From Derxia gummosa DSM 723 (GTDB lineage Bacteria; Pseudomonadota; Gammaproteobacteria; Burkholderiales; Burkholderiaceae_E): a stretch of DNA of 64,000 nucleotides. This document shows, in pieces, positions 52,188 to 60,934 of this stretch. The position numbers were made by a program, and so were the translations under genes. The stretch's first letter is position 1. The number at the start of each line of letters is the position of its first letter. Under the pieces are notes generated by a model. The model was given only the letters and a program-made list of their open reading frames with translations, ran no database searches and was not told the DNA's origin. The DNA is taken from NCBI RefSeq assembly GCF_000482785.1, contig NZ_AXWS01000007.1, positions 1,116,001 through 1,180,000 on the forward strand, in the 5' to 3' direction.

Positions 52188-52345
52188 CGACAGGCGCCCG
52201 GAAAGGTCTAGGACTTTGCCGGAGCCCCAGGCTGCGGCGGGGCGTGAGTGTGCTGGCGCGACACGCGCCGCCAAACGGGGCTATCCCCGACTTCGAGCGC
52301 CGGGCGCGATGGATCGCACGAACCGGCACCGACGACGAGGTGACG

Positions 52346-53083
52346 TCATGCGTGCGGGGGAGCCGGCATTGCGCGATGCGGAGCGCGGAGCCAGACCGAA
52401 TAGATGCGCGCCGCGAGCGCCTGGCTCGGCGCCATCGCGGCGCGGGCGGTGGCGCGCTGGGCCTCGGCGGCCTGCACCGTGGGCGCGGTGGCCGAGGCGG
52501 CCAGTTCGCCCGGGCTCTGGCGCAGCCAGGCATCGAGCTTGGGCGCGTCGATCTCGATGTGGAACTGCATCGCCAGCGCCGAGCCGAGCGCGAAGGCCTG
52601 GTTGGCGCAGTCGGGGCTGGCGGCGAGCGGCACCGCGCCCGGCGGCAGCGCGAAGCTCTGGTAATGCCACTGGTAGGCGAGCGCGGCGGTCGTGGCGCCG
52701 AACCAGCGCCGCGCCTCGGGCGCCTCGGCGATGGCGAGCGGGAACCAGCCGATCTCCGGCACCGCATGCGGCGCGACACGCGCGCCGAAAGCGCTTGCAA
52801 TCAGCTGCCCGCCAAGGCAGTGACCGATGACCGGCACGCCGCGCGCGACGCAATCGCGCACCAGCGCCTCGGTCGCGCGCAGATAGCCGATGTCGTCGCC
52901 GACGCTCATGTAGCCGCCGAGGATGGCGAGGCCGCGCAGGCCGTCGGCGGTTGGCGGCACGGCGGCGCCGTCTTCGAGGCTCAGCACGTCGAAGGGCTCG
53001 CCGCGCGCTTGCAGCCAGGTGGCGAGAAAGGCGGGACCGTCGTCGCGCGCGGGTTGCAGGATGAGCAGGCGGCCGGCGGTCAT
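52346..53083 (-). CDS. class I glutamine amidotransferase (GMP synthase-like)
   Basis: A 245-residue amidotransferase with nucleophile Cys89 in GHCLGGQ, an oxyanion-side GGYMSVGDD, and a catalytic His/Glu in MQFHIEID. The family includes stand-alone proteins that hydrolyse gamma-glutamyl or glutamine-like substrates. Its ATG overlaps the aminotransferase stop by 4 bases, so the two are likely partners. The C-terminal 50 residues are Ala-rich (APTVQAAEAQRATARAAMAP). Substrate unknown. Confidence 0.85.
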   Translation of the reverse strand: MTAGRLLILQPARDDGPAFLATWLQARGEPFDVLSLEDGAAVPPTADGLRGLAILGGYMSVGDDIGYLRATEALVRDCVARGVPVIGHCLGGQLIASAFGARVAPHAVPEIGWFPLAIAEAPEARRWFGATTAALAYQWHYQSFALPPGAVPLAASPDCANQAFALGSALAMQFHIEIDAPKLDAWLRQSPGELAASATAPTVQAAEAQRATARAAMAPSQALAARIYSVWLRAPHRAMPAPPHA

Positions 53084-54612
53084 GCGCGGACTCCGACGGC
53101 GCCGGGGCTGACGCCGTCGCCGGCGCCGGCGGCGCCTGCAAGCGCTTGCGCGCCACCGTCCGCCGCGCCGGCTATCAGCGCGCACACCTCGTCGAAGGCC
53201 GCGACCAGCGCCGCCACGTCGGCCGCCGAGGTCGCGGGTGAGCACAGCAGCATGTTGTGGAAGGGCGTGATGACGATGCCCCGGTTGAGCAGCGCCAGAT
53301 GCACGAAGGCTTCGAGCGCGTCGTCCATCGCGGCGCGGGCGCCGGCGGCGTCGCGCGGCGGCTCGGGGCGGAACTGGAATTCGAGCCGCGCGCCGAGCCG
53401 GCTCACGCACCACGGCAGCCGGTGGCGCGCGATGGCGGCGGCGATGCCGGCGGTGGCCTCGGCGGCGCGCGCGTCCATCGCTTCCCAGGCGGCGGGCGTC
53501 ATCACCTCGCGCAGCATGCTGCCGACCAGCGCGACCGCGAGCCGGCTGCCCGCGAGCGTGGTGCCGATGCCCGAATGCCCGGGCGGCGCGGCGCGCTTGG
53601 CGGCGGTCATGCGCGCGGCGAGCTCGGCCGTCACGCCGGTGACGGCGCAGGGCATGCCGCCCGCGATCGCCTTGCCGATCACCACCGCGTCGGGCGCGAC
53701 GCCCTCGGCGCGCGCCGGGGCCGAGCGCGCCCAGCCGCCAGGGCCGGCGCTGAGCGTGTGCGTCTCATCGATGAGCAGCAGCGTGCCGTGGCGGCGCGCG
53801 AGCGCGGCGGCCTCGCGCCAGTAGCCGGGCTCGGGCAGCACGAGGCCGCAGTTGGTGAGCGCGGGTTCGGCCAGCAGCGCCGCCACCTGCCCGTCGGCGA
53901 GGGCGGCGTCGAGCGCGGCGAGGTCGTTGAACGGGACGACGCGGGTGGTGGCGCTCGCGTCCCAGGCGGGGCCGAGGATGCTGGGGCGACGCACCGCGCG
54001 CGGGCGGCCGTCGGCGCCGAGACCGGGCGGCGGCGCGGCGGTGGCGCCGCCGCCCGGCTGCGTGGCGGGCGACGCGTCGTCGGCCATGTCCACCAGCGTT
54101 TCGTCCACCGTGCCGTGGTAGCAGCCGTCCATCACGACGATGGCCTGCCGCCCCGTGACCGCGCGCGCCCAGCGCAGCAGAAAGCGGTTGGCGTCGCTGG
54201 CCGTGGCGGCGAACTGCCAGACCGGCATTCCGAATGCAGCTTCAAGCGCGGCGCCGGTGGCGGCGGCCTCGGCGCCGGGCAGCATTGCCGACAGGCCGCG
54301 CTCCGCCTCGCGCGCGAGCGCGGCGACAAGCGCGGGCGGGCTATGGCCGAACATCGCGGCGGTGTCGCCGAGGCAGAAGTCGATGAGTTCGACGCCGTCC
54401 ACCGTGACGAGCCGGGCCCCCTCGGCGCGCTCGACCGCGAGCGGCGCGGGCCAGTCGGCCATCCAGTGCAGCGGCGCGCCCAACAGGTAATGCGCGGCAT
54501 TGGCGCGGCAGGCGGCGACCGAGGCCGCGAAGCGCTCGCCGTGGCGGGCCAGCTCGGCGGCGTGCAGCGCGGCAAGGCGCGCGGGCGGAAGAAGGAAGGC
54601 GGCGGCGTTCAT
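53080..54612 (-). CDS. class III PLP-dependent aminotransferase
   Basis: A 510-residue fold-type I enzyme, resembling glutamate-1-semialdehyde/beta-amino acid aminotransferases. Landmarks are ATASDANRFLLRWARAVTGR, the cofactor Asp in LLIDETHT, Lys in VVIGKAIAGGMPCAVTG, and NRGIVITPFHNMLLCSPAT. A Gly/Pro/Ala insert after DMADDASPA (about 25 residues) and an Ala/Gly-rich tail make it longer than usual. The ATG at 54612 lies just inside an intergenic stretch after the membrane-protein gene. Substrate is not shown by the sequence. Confidence 0.85.
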   Translation of the reverse strand: MNAAAFLLPPARLAALHAAELARHGERFAASVAACRANAAHYLLGAPLHWMADWPAPLAVERAEGARLVTVDGVELIDFCLGDTAAMFGHSPPALVAALAREAERGLSAMLPGAEAAATGAALEAAFGMPVWQFAATASDANRFLLRWARAVTGRQAIVVMDGCYHGTVDETLVDMADDASPATQPGGGATAAPPPGLGADGRPRAVRRPSILGPAWDASATTRVVPFNDLAALDAALADGQVAALLAEPALTNCGLVLPEPGYWREAAALARRHGTLLLIDETHTLSAGPGGWARSAPARAEGVAPDAVVIGKAIAGGMPCAVTGVTAELAARMTAAKRAAPPGHSGIGTTLAGSRLAVALVGSMLREVMTPAAWEAMDARAAEATAGIAAAIARHRLPWCVSRLGARLEFQFRPEPPRDAAGARAAMDDALEAFVHLALLNRGIVITPFHNMLLCSPATSAADVAALVAAFDEVCALIAGAADGGAQALAGAAGAGDGVSPGAVGVRA

Positions 54613-54734
54613 GCCGCCGATGCTAGCGAGCGGCCCGCCCGCGCGACACGGCCATTGCGCGTCGCGCGGGGCGGGCCATTGCCGCTCGGCAGCGGCCGGT
54701 CGTCCCTGATGTCCGCCCTGGCGCGGACGCGGCT

Positions 54735-55793
54735 TCAGGCCGTCACGACCGTCCGCTTCGGCCGGCCCGCCAGCCCGCCGAGCGCGCTCGACACGGCGCC
54801 CAGCAGCAGCGCGAAGAAGGCCCACATCGCCGCCTGCGAGCCGACGCGCGCGGCGGTGTCGGCGGCCTGCGTGGCCTGCTGCTTGGCCTGGGTCGTGAAC
54901 TGGTCGGCACGGGCGCGGGCGGCCTGCATCGTGCCCATCCACGCATCGACGCGGCGGTTGGCCTCGTCGCGGCTGACGCCGGTGCGGGCGACGATCACGT
55001 TCACCACCGCCTCGCGGTCGACCTCGTTCAGCACCGCGTCGCCGCGCGACATCAGGCGCTGGATCAGCGCCGAGAAGTCGGCATCGCTGCCGCCGCCCGT
55101 CGCACCCTGGGGATTGGCGCCCGCGTTGGCGGCCGTGTTCTGCGCGTCGCCGGCGGCGGCGCGGGCCTGACCTTCGAGCGCGCCCGGTTGCAGTTCAGGC
55201 TTGCCGGTCTGGGCCAGCAGTTCGCGCGCGGCGGCGCTCACGTCATTCATCGACGGCGGGTTGCCGCCGCCCATCACGCTTTGCGCCGCGGCGGTCGCCG
55301 CCGGTGCCGCCACGGTCGCCACGCCGGTCGCGGCGGTGGACACCACCCCGCCCACGAGCCGCCCCGTGCCCGCCACCACTGCGCCGAGCGTGCTGGTCAC
55401 GAGCCAGGTGGCGATCAGCGTCGCCAGCCCCCAGGCGAGCAGGCCGTGCAGCATGCCGTCCACCTTGGTGGGCACGCCCGCGAGATGGCTCGCCACCGAG
55501 CCGGCGATGAACAGCGAGATCAGGCTCGACGCCACCCACCACAGCCCGGCCGAGGTGCCGAAGGTCGAGGCCTCGGGCGTGCCGTTGGCCTGCATCGGGT
55601 CGAGGGTGCCGAGGCCGACGGCCGCGCCCAGCAGGGTGAGCAGCAGCTGGATGACCATGGCGAGGATGACGCCGGCGAACACCGCCGGCCAGCTGATGCG
55701 CTTGAGCGCGACCTCGCGCGGCGCGCTGATGACCGCCGGTCCGGTGGCAGCGCGATAGGCGGGCGGGTTTTGTGGGGGAAGCGTGGCGGACAT
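54735..55793 (-). CDS. multispan inner-membrane protein of unknown function
   Basis: A 352-residue protein with three N-terminal membrane helices (ISWPAVFAGVILAMVIQLLL, SSLISLFIAGSVASHLAG, LLAWGLATLIATWLVTSTLG), a Gly/Ala-rich fourth stretch, a soluble helical middle (about 185-310) with RTGVSRDEANRRVDAW, and a final helix (AAMWAFFALLLGAVSSALGG). I know similar proteins only as uncharacterised, sometimes labelled PhnA-like. AGGAGA lies 6 bases before ATG. Confidence 0.7.
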   Translation of the reverse strand: MSATLPPQNPPAYRAATGPAVISAPREVALKRISWPAVFAGVILAMVIQLLLTLLGAAVGLGTLDPMQANGTPEASTFGTSAGLWWVASSLISLFIAGSVASHLAGVPTKVDGMLHGLLAWGLATLIATWLVTSTLGAVVAGTGRLVGGVVSTAATGVATVAAPAATAAAQSVMGGGNPPSMNDVSAAARELLAQTGKPELQPGALEGQARAAAGDAQNTAANAGANPQGATGGGSDADFSALIQRLMSRGDAVLNEVDREAVVNVIVARTGVSRDEANRRVDAWMGTMQAARARADQFTTQAKQQATQAADTAARVGSQAAMWAFFALLLGAVSSALGGLAGRPKRTVVTA

Positions 55794-56315
55794 GTGCGTC
55801 TCCTGGACGGGAAGGAAGGCTGGCGCCCCGCCTCGCGCCGGCGATGCCCGAGCCGCGGCGGCCTCGGTGCGTCGACCACGGGCGCGGTCGGCGGGACTGC
55901 GTCGAGCGTCGGCCGCCGCCGCCGCCGCGCGCGTCCGGTGCCGGCGCGATCCCTTCCCGGCGCCGCGCCCGAGCGCATGTAGGCGGGCGCCGATAAGCGG
56001 CGGGCAGCCGGGCGCGTCGCAAATGACGGTTCGCGGCCGGTTGTCGGTTGGCGCCAACGCCCGCCCCATTCGCGCGGCCTGCCGTCGGGCCGGCTAGGGG
56101 GCGGCGGCATTCACACATCGCTTGCCGATGAAAATGCACACTTCCGCTTCCCGCGCTCGCGCCACTCTTCTCCGCCGCCGCACCGTGCCCCTTCTCCCGT
56201 CCTCCTGCTTCGGCCAGCTGGCCGCGTCCGCGCCTCCGGTCCCGGCCGGCCTCGCCCTGCGGCCCGCCGTGCCGCCTGCCGTCGCCGGCGGCGTGCCGGG
56301 CCGGGAGCCGCGCGC
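55794..56315. other. 522-base divergent intergenic region
   Basis: No gene could be supported here. It separates the divergent membrane-protein and FAD-oxidase genes and must hold both start regions. It contains GCGTCGCAAATGACGG at 56014-56029, also found in inverted orientation at 49135-49150. A short + frame from 56122 that ends just inside the oxidase gene is Pro/Ala/Arg-rich and lacks a ribosome site, so it was not called. Confidence 0.5.
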
Positions 56316-57794
56316 ATGAACGACCGCCCCTCCCTGCCCCCCGCCATGCCGCGCCCCGCCACCATCGACGGCAGCCTGCCCGGCGACGATCCCCTGCTGC
56401 GCATCGACGAAGTGCTGTCGGCACGCTCCTGGTATTCGGCCAGCACCGACCGCCTCGGGCGCCGGCCGCCGCATGCGCCGCTCGAAGGCACGGCGGTGTG
56501 CGACGTGGCCATCGTCGGCGCGGGCTTCGCGGGGCTGTCGGCGGCGATCGAGCTGGCGATGCGCGGCTATCGCGTGCGGGTGCTGGAGGCGCGCCGCGTC
56601 GGCTCGGGCGCGTCGGGGCGCAACGGCGGCCAGGTGCTCGCGGGCCTCGCCTGCGACATGGGCGTGATCGAGCGCCAGCTCGGCGCGACGCGCGCGCGCC
56701 AGGTGTGGGACATGACGGTCGAGTCGATCGACCTCATCTCGCGCCGGCGCGCCGCCATCGTCGCGGCCACCGGCGAGGACTGCGACTGGCGGCCCGGCGC
56801 GCTCAGCGTGGCGATCCGCCCGCACCATCTGCGCGGCCTGCGCCAGTCGCATGCCGACGCGGTCGAGAAGTACGGCCACCGCCGGCTGAGCTGGATCGAC
56901 GGCCGCGACCTCGCGCCGTGGATCGCGTCGGAGCGCTATCTGGCCGGCAGCTACGACCCGTCGGGCGGGCATCTGCATCCGCTGCGCTACGCGCTCGGCC
57001 TGGGCGAGCTGGCCGCGCGGCTGGGCGTGACCTTCCACGAGAACACACGCGTGCTGGCGATGGAGACCGCCGCCAGCGCCGAACCGTCGAGCGCCTTCGA
57101 CCGCACCGGCGTCTTCCTGGCCGGCGAGCGCGGCGGCACGCTCATCCGCACCGAGCGCGGCATGCTGCGCGCGCGCCATGTGCTGCTCGCGGGCAACGCC
57201 ACGCTCAACAGCTTCGGGCTCGACCCGGTGCGCGGGCGGCTGGCGCCGAAGCTGGCGGCGCGCGTGATGCCGGTCGGCACCTACATCGCCGCGACCGAGC
57301 CGCTCGGCCGCGAGCGCGCCGAGGCGCTCATCCCGAGCGACGCGGCGGTCTGCGACAACGCCTTCGTGCTCGACTACTTCCGCCGCTCGGCCGACCACCG
57401 GCTGCTGTTCGGCGGCCGCGTGAGCTACGCGAGCCACATGCCGACCGACCTCCCCGCCAGCATGCGCGCGCGCATCGAGACGGTGTTCCCGCAGCTGCGC
57501 GGCGTGGCGATCGACTACCTGTGGGGCGGCTTCGTCGACATCACCATGAACCGCGCGCCCGACTTCGGCCGGCTGGCGCGCGACGTGTACTACGTGCAGG
57601 GCTTCTCGGGCCATGGCGTGGCGCTGGCGGGACTGGCGGGCCAGCTCGTGGCCGAGGCCATCGCGGGCACGGCCGAGCGCTTCGACGTGTTCGCGGCGCT
57701 GCGGCACCGGGGCTTTCCGGGCGGCGCGCTGCTGCGCGCGCCGGCGCTGGCGCTCGGCATGGCCTGGTACCGGCTGCGCGACCGGCTCGGCTGA
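56316..57794 (+). CDS. FAD-dependent amine/amino-acid oxidoreductase (PuuB-like)
   Basis: A 492-residue DAO-family flavoenzyme. The dinucleotide motif is VAIVGAGFAGLSAAIELAMR, followed by SGRNGGQVLAGLA, as in gamma-glutamylputrescine oxidases. Near the C-terminus are YLWGGFVDITMNRAPDFG and VYYVQGFSGHGVALAGLAGQ. It should oxidise an amine or amino acid with O2, in the cytoplasm. An N-terminal 55-residue extension precedes the FAD domain and includes LSARSWYSAST, typical of the group. The other polyamine-pathway genes are absent, so putrescine is only a guess. Confidence 0.82.
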   Translation: MNDRPSLPPAMPRPATIDGSLPGDDPLLRIDEVLSARSWYSASTDRLGRRPPHAPLEGTAVCDVAIVGAGFAGLSAAIELAMRGYRVRVLEARRVGSGASGRNGGQVLAGLACDMGVIERQLGATRARQVWDMTVESIDLISRRRAAIVAATGEDCDWRPGALSVAIRPHHLRGLRQSHADAVEKYGHRRLSWIDGRDLAPWIASERYLAGSYDPSGGHLHPLRYALGLGELAARLGVTFHENTRVLAMETAASAEPSSAFDRTGVFLAGERGGTLIRTERGMLRARHVLLAGNATLNSFGLDPVRGRLAPKLAARVMPVGTYIAATEPLGRERAEALIPSDAAVCDNAFVLDYFRRSADHRLLFGGRVSYASHMPTDLPASMRARIETVFPQLRGVAIDYLWGGFVDITMNRAPDFGRLARDVYYVQGFSGHGVALAGLAGQLVAEAIAGTAERFDVFAALRHRGFPGGALLRAPALALGMAWYRLRDRLG

Positions 57795-57853
57795 GGCCGC
57801 GCGCCGGCGTCGCGGCCGCGCCCGGGGCCGGCGCACCGGATCCTCCATCCATG

Positions 57854-57888
57854 AAAAACGGCGGGTCGCCCGCGAGGGCGCCCGCCGT
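57854..57888 (-). terminator. rho-independent terminator of the PEP-CTERM gene
   Basis: ACGGCGGG (57858-57865) pairs with CCCGCCGT (57881-57888), and an inner CGCCC/GGGCG closes a GCGA loop. On the - strand it is followed by TTTTT (57854-57858 read in reverse). It lies 20 bases after the stop of the PEP-CTERM gene. It acts on the - strand only. Confidence 0.8.
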
Positions 57889-57907
57889 CGTGTCCCGCCG
57901 GGGACGA

Positions 57908-58507
57908 TCAGGCCGTGATCGTCGCGGCGCGGCCGCGCCGCAGCTTCGAGCGCAGGCCGAGGCCGAGCAGGCCGACCGCGATGAACGCGGCGCTGGTCGG
58001 CTCCGGCACCGCCGCGACCTGGGTCGCGGTGGCGAAGTTGGCGGCGGTCGCGCCGCTGCCGATCACCACGGTGGACCAGTGCAGGTTGCCTTGGGTCAGC
58101 AGCACCGACGAGGTGCCCGACCAGGTGAGCGAGTCACCGACCGCCGTCGGCGCCCAGCCGGGCAGCGCGCCGCTCACGCCGATCGTGAGCGCCGGGCCGG
58201 CATGGCCGCCAACCGAGGTGTAGGTCGTGGTGCCGGCCGGGGTGCCGGTCCAGGTCCAGTTCGAGCCGAAGCCGGTCGGGCTGCTGGCGGCGTTGTATTC
58301 GCCGAAGGTGATCCAGTCCCATTGCTGGCCCGACGCCCAGCTGCCGCTGGCGTTGGTGAGCACGAGATTGAAGGTGTACGAGTAGCTGCCCGGGGTCAGC
58401 TCGGTCACGGTGTAGTCGAGGCTCAGCGGCGTGGTGGCCGCCTGCGCCCCGGCGCCCGCGAGCGCGAGCAGCAGGGCCGCCGCGCCTTTCTTCATTGGCA
58501 TTCGCAT
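57908..58507 (-). CDS. PEP-CTERM sorting-domain exported protein
   Basis: A 199-residue secreted protein. A signal peptide (KKGAAALLLALAGAGAQAA) is followed by a Thr/Ser/Gly/Trp-rich beta-domain (WTWTGTPAGTTTYTSVGG). The C-terminus has VPEPTSAAFIAVGLLGLGL and a basic end SKLRRGR, the exosortase (EpsH) sorting signal. The protein should be handed to an exosortase and retained at or released from the cell surface, often with exopolysaccharide. No exosortase gene is in the window. AGGAGG precedes the ATG at 58507; two further in-frame ATGs are close. Confidence 0.88.
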   Translation of the reverse strand: MRMPMKKGAAALLLALAGAGAQAATTPLSLDYTVTELTPGSYSYTFNLVLTNASGSWASGQQWDWITFGEYNAASSPTGFGSNWTWTGTPAGTTTYTSVGGHAGPALTIGVSGALPGWAPTAVGDSLTWSGTSSVLLTQGNLHWSTVVIGSGATAANFATATQVAAVPEPTSAAFIAVGLLGLGLRSKLRRGRAATITA

Positions 58508-58530
58508 GCGCGAACTCCTCCTGATGGGAT

Positions 58531-58571
58531 GACGAGAATTTCATGGGGATTGCTGCCCGCGAATTTTCGTC
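58531..58571. promoter_or_regulatory. inverted repeat upstream of the PEP-CTERM gene
   Basis: GACGAGAATT (58531-58540) and AATTTTCGTC (58562-58571) form an inverted repeat with 9 of 10 matches and a 21-base spacer, about two helical turns. It starts 24 bases before the PEP-CTERM start codon, so it could be an operator. AT content here is higher than in the surrounding DNA. Confidence 0.35.
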
Positions 58572-58813
58572 AGACGGGAAGCGAGCGAGCTTTCACGCCG
58601 TCTTTGCACAGTGCGGAATTGTGTCGGCTGTCATGAAACGGGCGGCCTGCGCAACGGCGCGGAAACCCGCCCCCGCAAGCGCGCTCACCCGGGCAAGGGA
58701 GGCGGAAGGAACGCCGCTGTAACACCGGAGATCAGGCAATTCATCCGGGTGTTGCGCGGCTAGCGTGCCGATGGATGGGCCAGTGCCGGCGTCGGCCCTC
58801 ATGGAGACCCCCG
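58572..58813. other. rest of the 306-base divergent gap before the chemoreceptor
   Basis: Together with the inverted repeat this completes the gap between the PEP-CTERM and chemoreceptor starts. I saw no gene and no clear sigma-70 pair in it. GGAGA at 58803-58807 is the ribosome site of the chemoreceptor gene. Confidence 0.4.
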
Positions 58814-60355
58814 ATGAAGATTTCCACCCGCCTGCTGGTGCTGACCGCGACCGCCCTGATCGCGATGACGGCACTGGTCAGCGCCTCGATGTTCGTGCTG
58901 CGCCAGTCGATGCTCGACGACCGCCGCGCCCAGATCACCACCATGCTGCTGCACGCCGAGAAGCTGGTGGCGAGCTTCCAGAAGCGCGAGGCGGCCGGCG
59001 AGCTCACGCGCGACGAGGCCCAGAAGCGCGCCCGCGAAGCGCTGTCGGCGCTCAACGACGAGACGCGCAGCTACTACTTCGTGCGCCTGCCCGACGGCCT
59101 GCTGCTGGTGCATGTCAACCCGAAGCTGCTCGGCACCACCGCGGCCACCCGCATGGCCGACGGCCGCCGCGACACCGACACGATCCGCGAGGAGCTGGCG
59201 CGCAACCACATCGGCTTCTACATGGTCGATCTGCACCGCTCGACCGACCCCGACGGCGTGATGACGACCAAGCTCAACGGCGTGGTCGAGATCAAGGAAT
59301 GGGGCTGGTGGCTCGGTACCGGCTTCTTCATGAACGACATCGGCGAGGCCTTCCGGCGCACCGCGCTGCTGCTGGGCGCGATCGGCGCCGTGGCGGTGGC
59401 GCTGGTGGCGCTGCTGGCCAGGCGCACGCTGTCGAGCACGCGGGCCGCGCTCGGTGGCGATCTCGAATACGCGGTGCGGGTCGCGCAGCGCATCGCCGAC
59501 GGCAACCTGGCCGAGCCTGTGCACCTGACCGCCGGCACCGGCCGCGACAGCCTGCTCGGCTCGCTGGCGCGCATGCAGGGCGAACTCGCCGGCATCGTGC
59601 GCGGCATCCGCGACGGCACCGAGGTGATCGACACCGGCACGCGCGAGATCGCCGAGGGCAATGCCAACCTCTCGCAGCGCACCGAGGAGCAGGCCGCCTC
59701 GCTGGAGGAGACCTCGGCCAGCATGGAAGACCTGACCGGCATGGTGAAGCGCACCGCCGACAACGCGCGCCGCGCGAGCGACCTGGCGGCCGATGCCTCG
59801 CGCACCGCCGCCGACGGCCACGAGGTGGTGGCCTCGGTGGTGCGGACGATCGGCGGCATCAGCGCCAGCTCGACGCGCATCCGCGACATCGTGGGCGTGA
59901 TCGACGGCATCGCCTTCCAGACCAACATCCTCGCGCTGAACGCGGCGGTCGAGGCGGCCCGTGCCGGCGAACAGGGGCGCGGCTTCGCCGTGGTGGCGAG
60001 CGAGGTGCGCGCCCTGGCCCAGCGCAGCGCGACGGCGGCCAAGGAGATCGCCGAACTCATCGGCGAATCGACCGCCCAGGTGGACGGCGGGGTGGCGATG
60101 GCCAACCGCGCCGGCGAGACGATGGCCGGCCTGCTCGCCTCGGTGCGCAGTGTCTCGACGCTGGTGGAGGAGATCGCTGCGGCCTCGGGCGAGCAGAGCG
60201 GGAACCTGGAACAGGTGGGCAGCGCGGTCGCGCGCATGGACCAGGTGACGCAGCAGAACGCGGCGCTGGTCGAGCAGGCGGCGGCGGCGGCGAAGTCGCT
60301 GTCGGGCGAGGCCGAGAAGCTGAGCGTGGCGGTGGCGGCGTTCCGGCTGGGGTGA
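58814..60355 (+). CDS. methyl-accepting chemotaxis protein (single-Cache type)
   Basis: A 513-residue chemoreceptor. Two membrane helices (about 9-30 and 183-204) flank a periplasmic Cache_2-like ligand domain ([38 protein letters not shown]). A HAMP region follows (about 205-270), then the signalling domain with [17 protein letters not shown] and the kinase-contact hairpin tip region [32 protein letters not shown]. The end lacks the CheR/CheB-tethering pentapeptide. Cache_2 receptors often sense small organic acids; the ligand here is unknown. GGAGA precedes the ATG. Confidence 0.92.
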   Translation: MKISTRLLVLTATALIAMTALVSASMFVLRQSMLDDRRAQITTMLLHAEKLVASFQKREAAGELTRDEAQKRAREALSALNDETRSYYFVRLPDGLLLVHVNPKLLGTTAATRMADGRRDTDTIREELARNHIGFYMVDLHRSTDPDGVMTTKLNGVVEIKEWGWWLGTGFFMNDIGEAFRRTALLLGAIGAVAVALVALLARRTLSSTRAALGGDLEYAVRVAQRIADGNLAEPVHLTAGTGRDSLLGSLARMQGELAGIVRGIRDGTEVIDTGTREIAEGNANLSQRTEEQAASLEETSASMEDLTGMVKRTADNARRASDLAADASRTAADGHEVVASVVRTIGGISASSTRIRDIVGVIDGIAFQTNILALNAAVEAARAGEQGRGFAVVASEVRALAQRSATAAKEIAELIGESTAQVDGGVAMANRAGETMAGLLASVRSVSTLVEEIAAASGEQSGNLEQVGSAVARMDQVTQQNAALVEQAAAAAKSLSGEAEKLSVAVAAFRLG

Positions 60356-60358
60356 CGG

Positions 60359-60695
60359 TCAGCGGGCGTCGAGGAAGACCTCGGCGCGGTGGCGCGCGAG
60401 CAGGCCGGCGTCGGGCGCGAAGCGCTCGGGCAGCTCGATGCGCCGGCCTTCCAGCGTGACGAGCGCCTGTCGCGCGAAGTCGTCGGCGCAGCGCCGCATC
60501 GATGCCGACAGCACGATGCGCAGATCGGCGTCAGTTGACGAGCTTCATCGCCAGCGCCGACGGCGTGCGGCCGAGCAGCCGCGCCAGCGCCATGACTTCG
60601 GGGTTGCGCGCGTGCAGCCGGCCGAACGGGAGCTGGCAATACAGGTGGAAGGCGAGCTTGAGCTGGTCGCGGGTCCAGCGGTTCTGGCTGTTCAT
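60359..60695 (-). pseudogene. internally deleted HNH endonuclease remnant
   Basis: Two fragments of one family are joined. From ATG 60695 the frame gives 54 residues, NRWTRDQLKLAFHLYCQLPF and LARLLGRTPSALAMKLVN, the N-terminus of putative HNH restriction-type endonucleases. It meets a TGA at 60533-60531. From 60532, one frame over, 57 residues read DADLRIVLSASMRRCADDF then ARQALVTLEGRRIELPERFA and end at a TGA at 60361-60359, which matches the C-terminus of the same family. The central part, including the HNH active site, is missing. Intact members are roughly 250-300 residues. The deletion plus frame change means no active nuclease can be made. Confidence 0.65.
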
Positions 60696-60747
60696 GGGAC
60701 GGGGGCGGGAACGGCGGCGACATGCCGCGCCCGCATCATCCCCGGCA

Positions 60748-60763
60748 CCGACACCGGTGTCGG
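60748..60763. promoter_or_regulatory. perfect 16-base palindrome upstream of the second hemerythrin gene
   Basis: CCGACACCGGTGTCGG is its own reverse complement. It lies in the 239-base gap between the nuclease remnant and the hemerythrin gene, 172 bases before the hemerythrin start. It might be an operator. A GC-rich genome can produce such palindromes by chance. Confidence 0.3.
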
Positions 60764-60934
60764 GCGCGAGCGTCGATGCGATTGAAGCGGCCGGCGCGTC
60801 GGCGCCGACACCGTCCGCCGTCATCCGCCTACGCGCGCCCGGCCCGCGCGGCGGACACGCGCGCCGGCCATCGCTTCGCACCATCGGCTCCACGCCTCGA
60901 ACACCGGGGCGAGCCACTCACCGAGGAGCCACAG

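Noticed and set aside
52346-57794. A complete putrescine (Puu) catabolic cluster
   Set aside because: The FAD oxidase resembles PuuB, but the amidotransferase is of the GMP-synthase-like GHCLGGQ type rather than PuuD, and no glutamylputrescine synthetase or aldehyde dehydrogenase is present.
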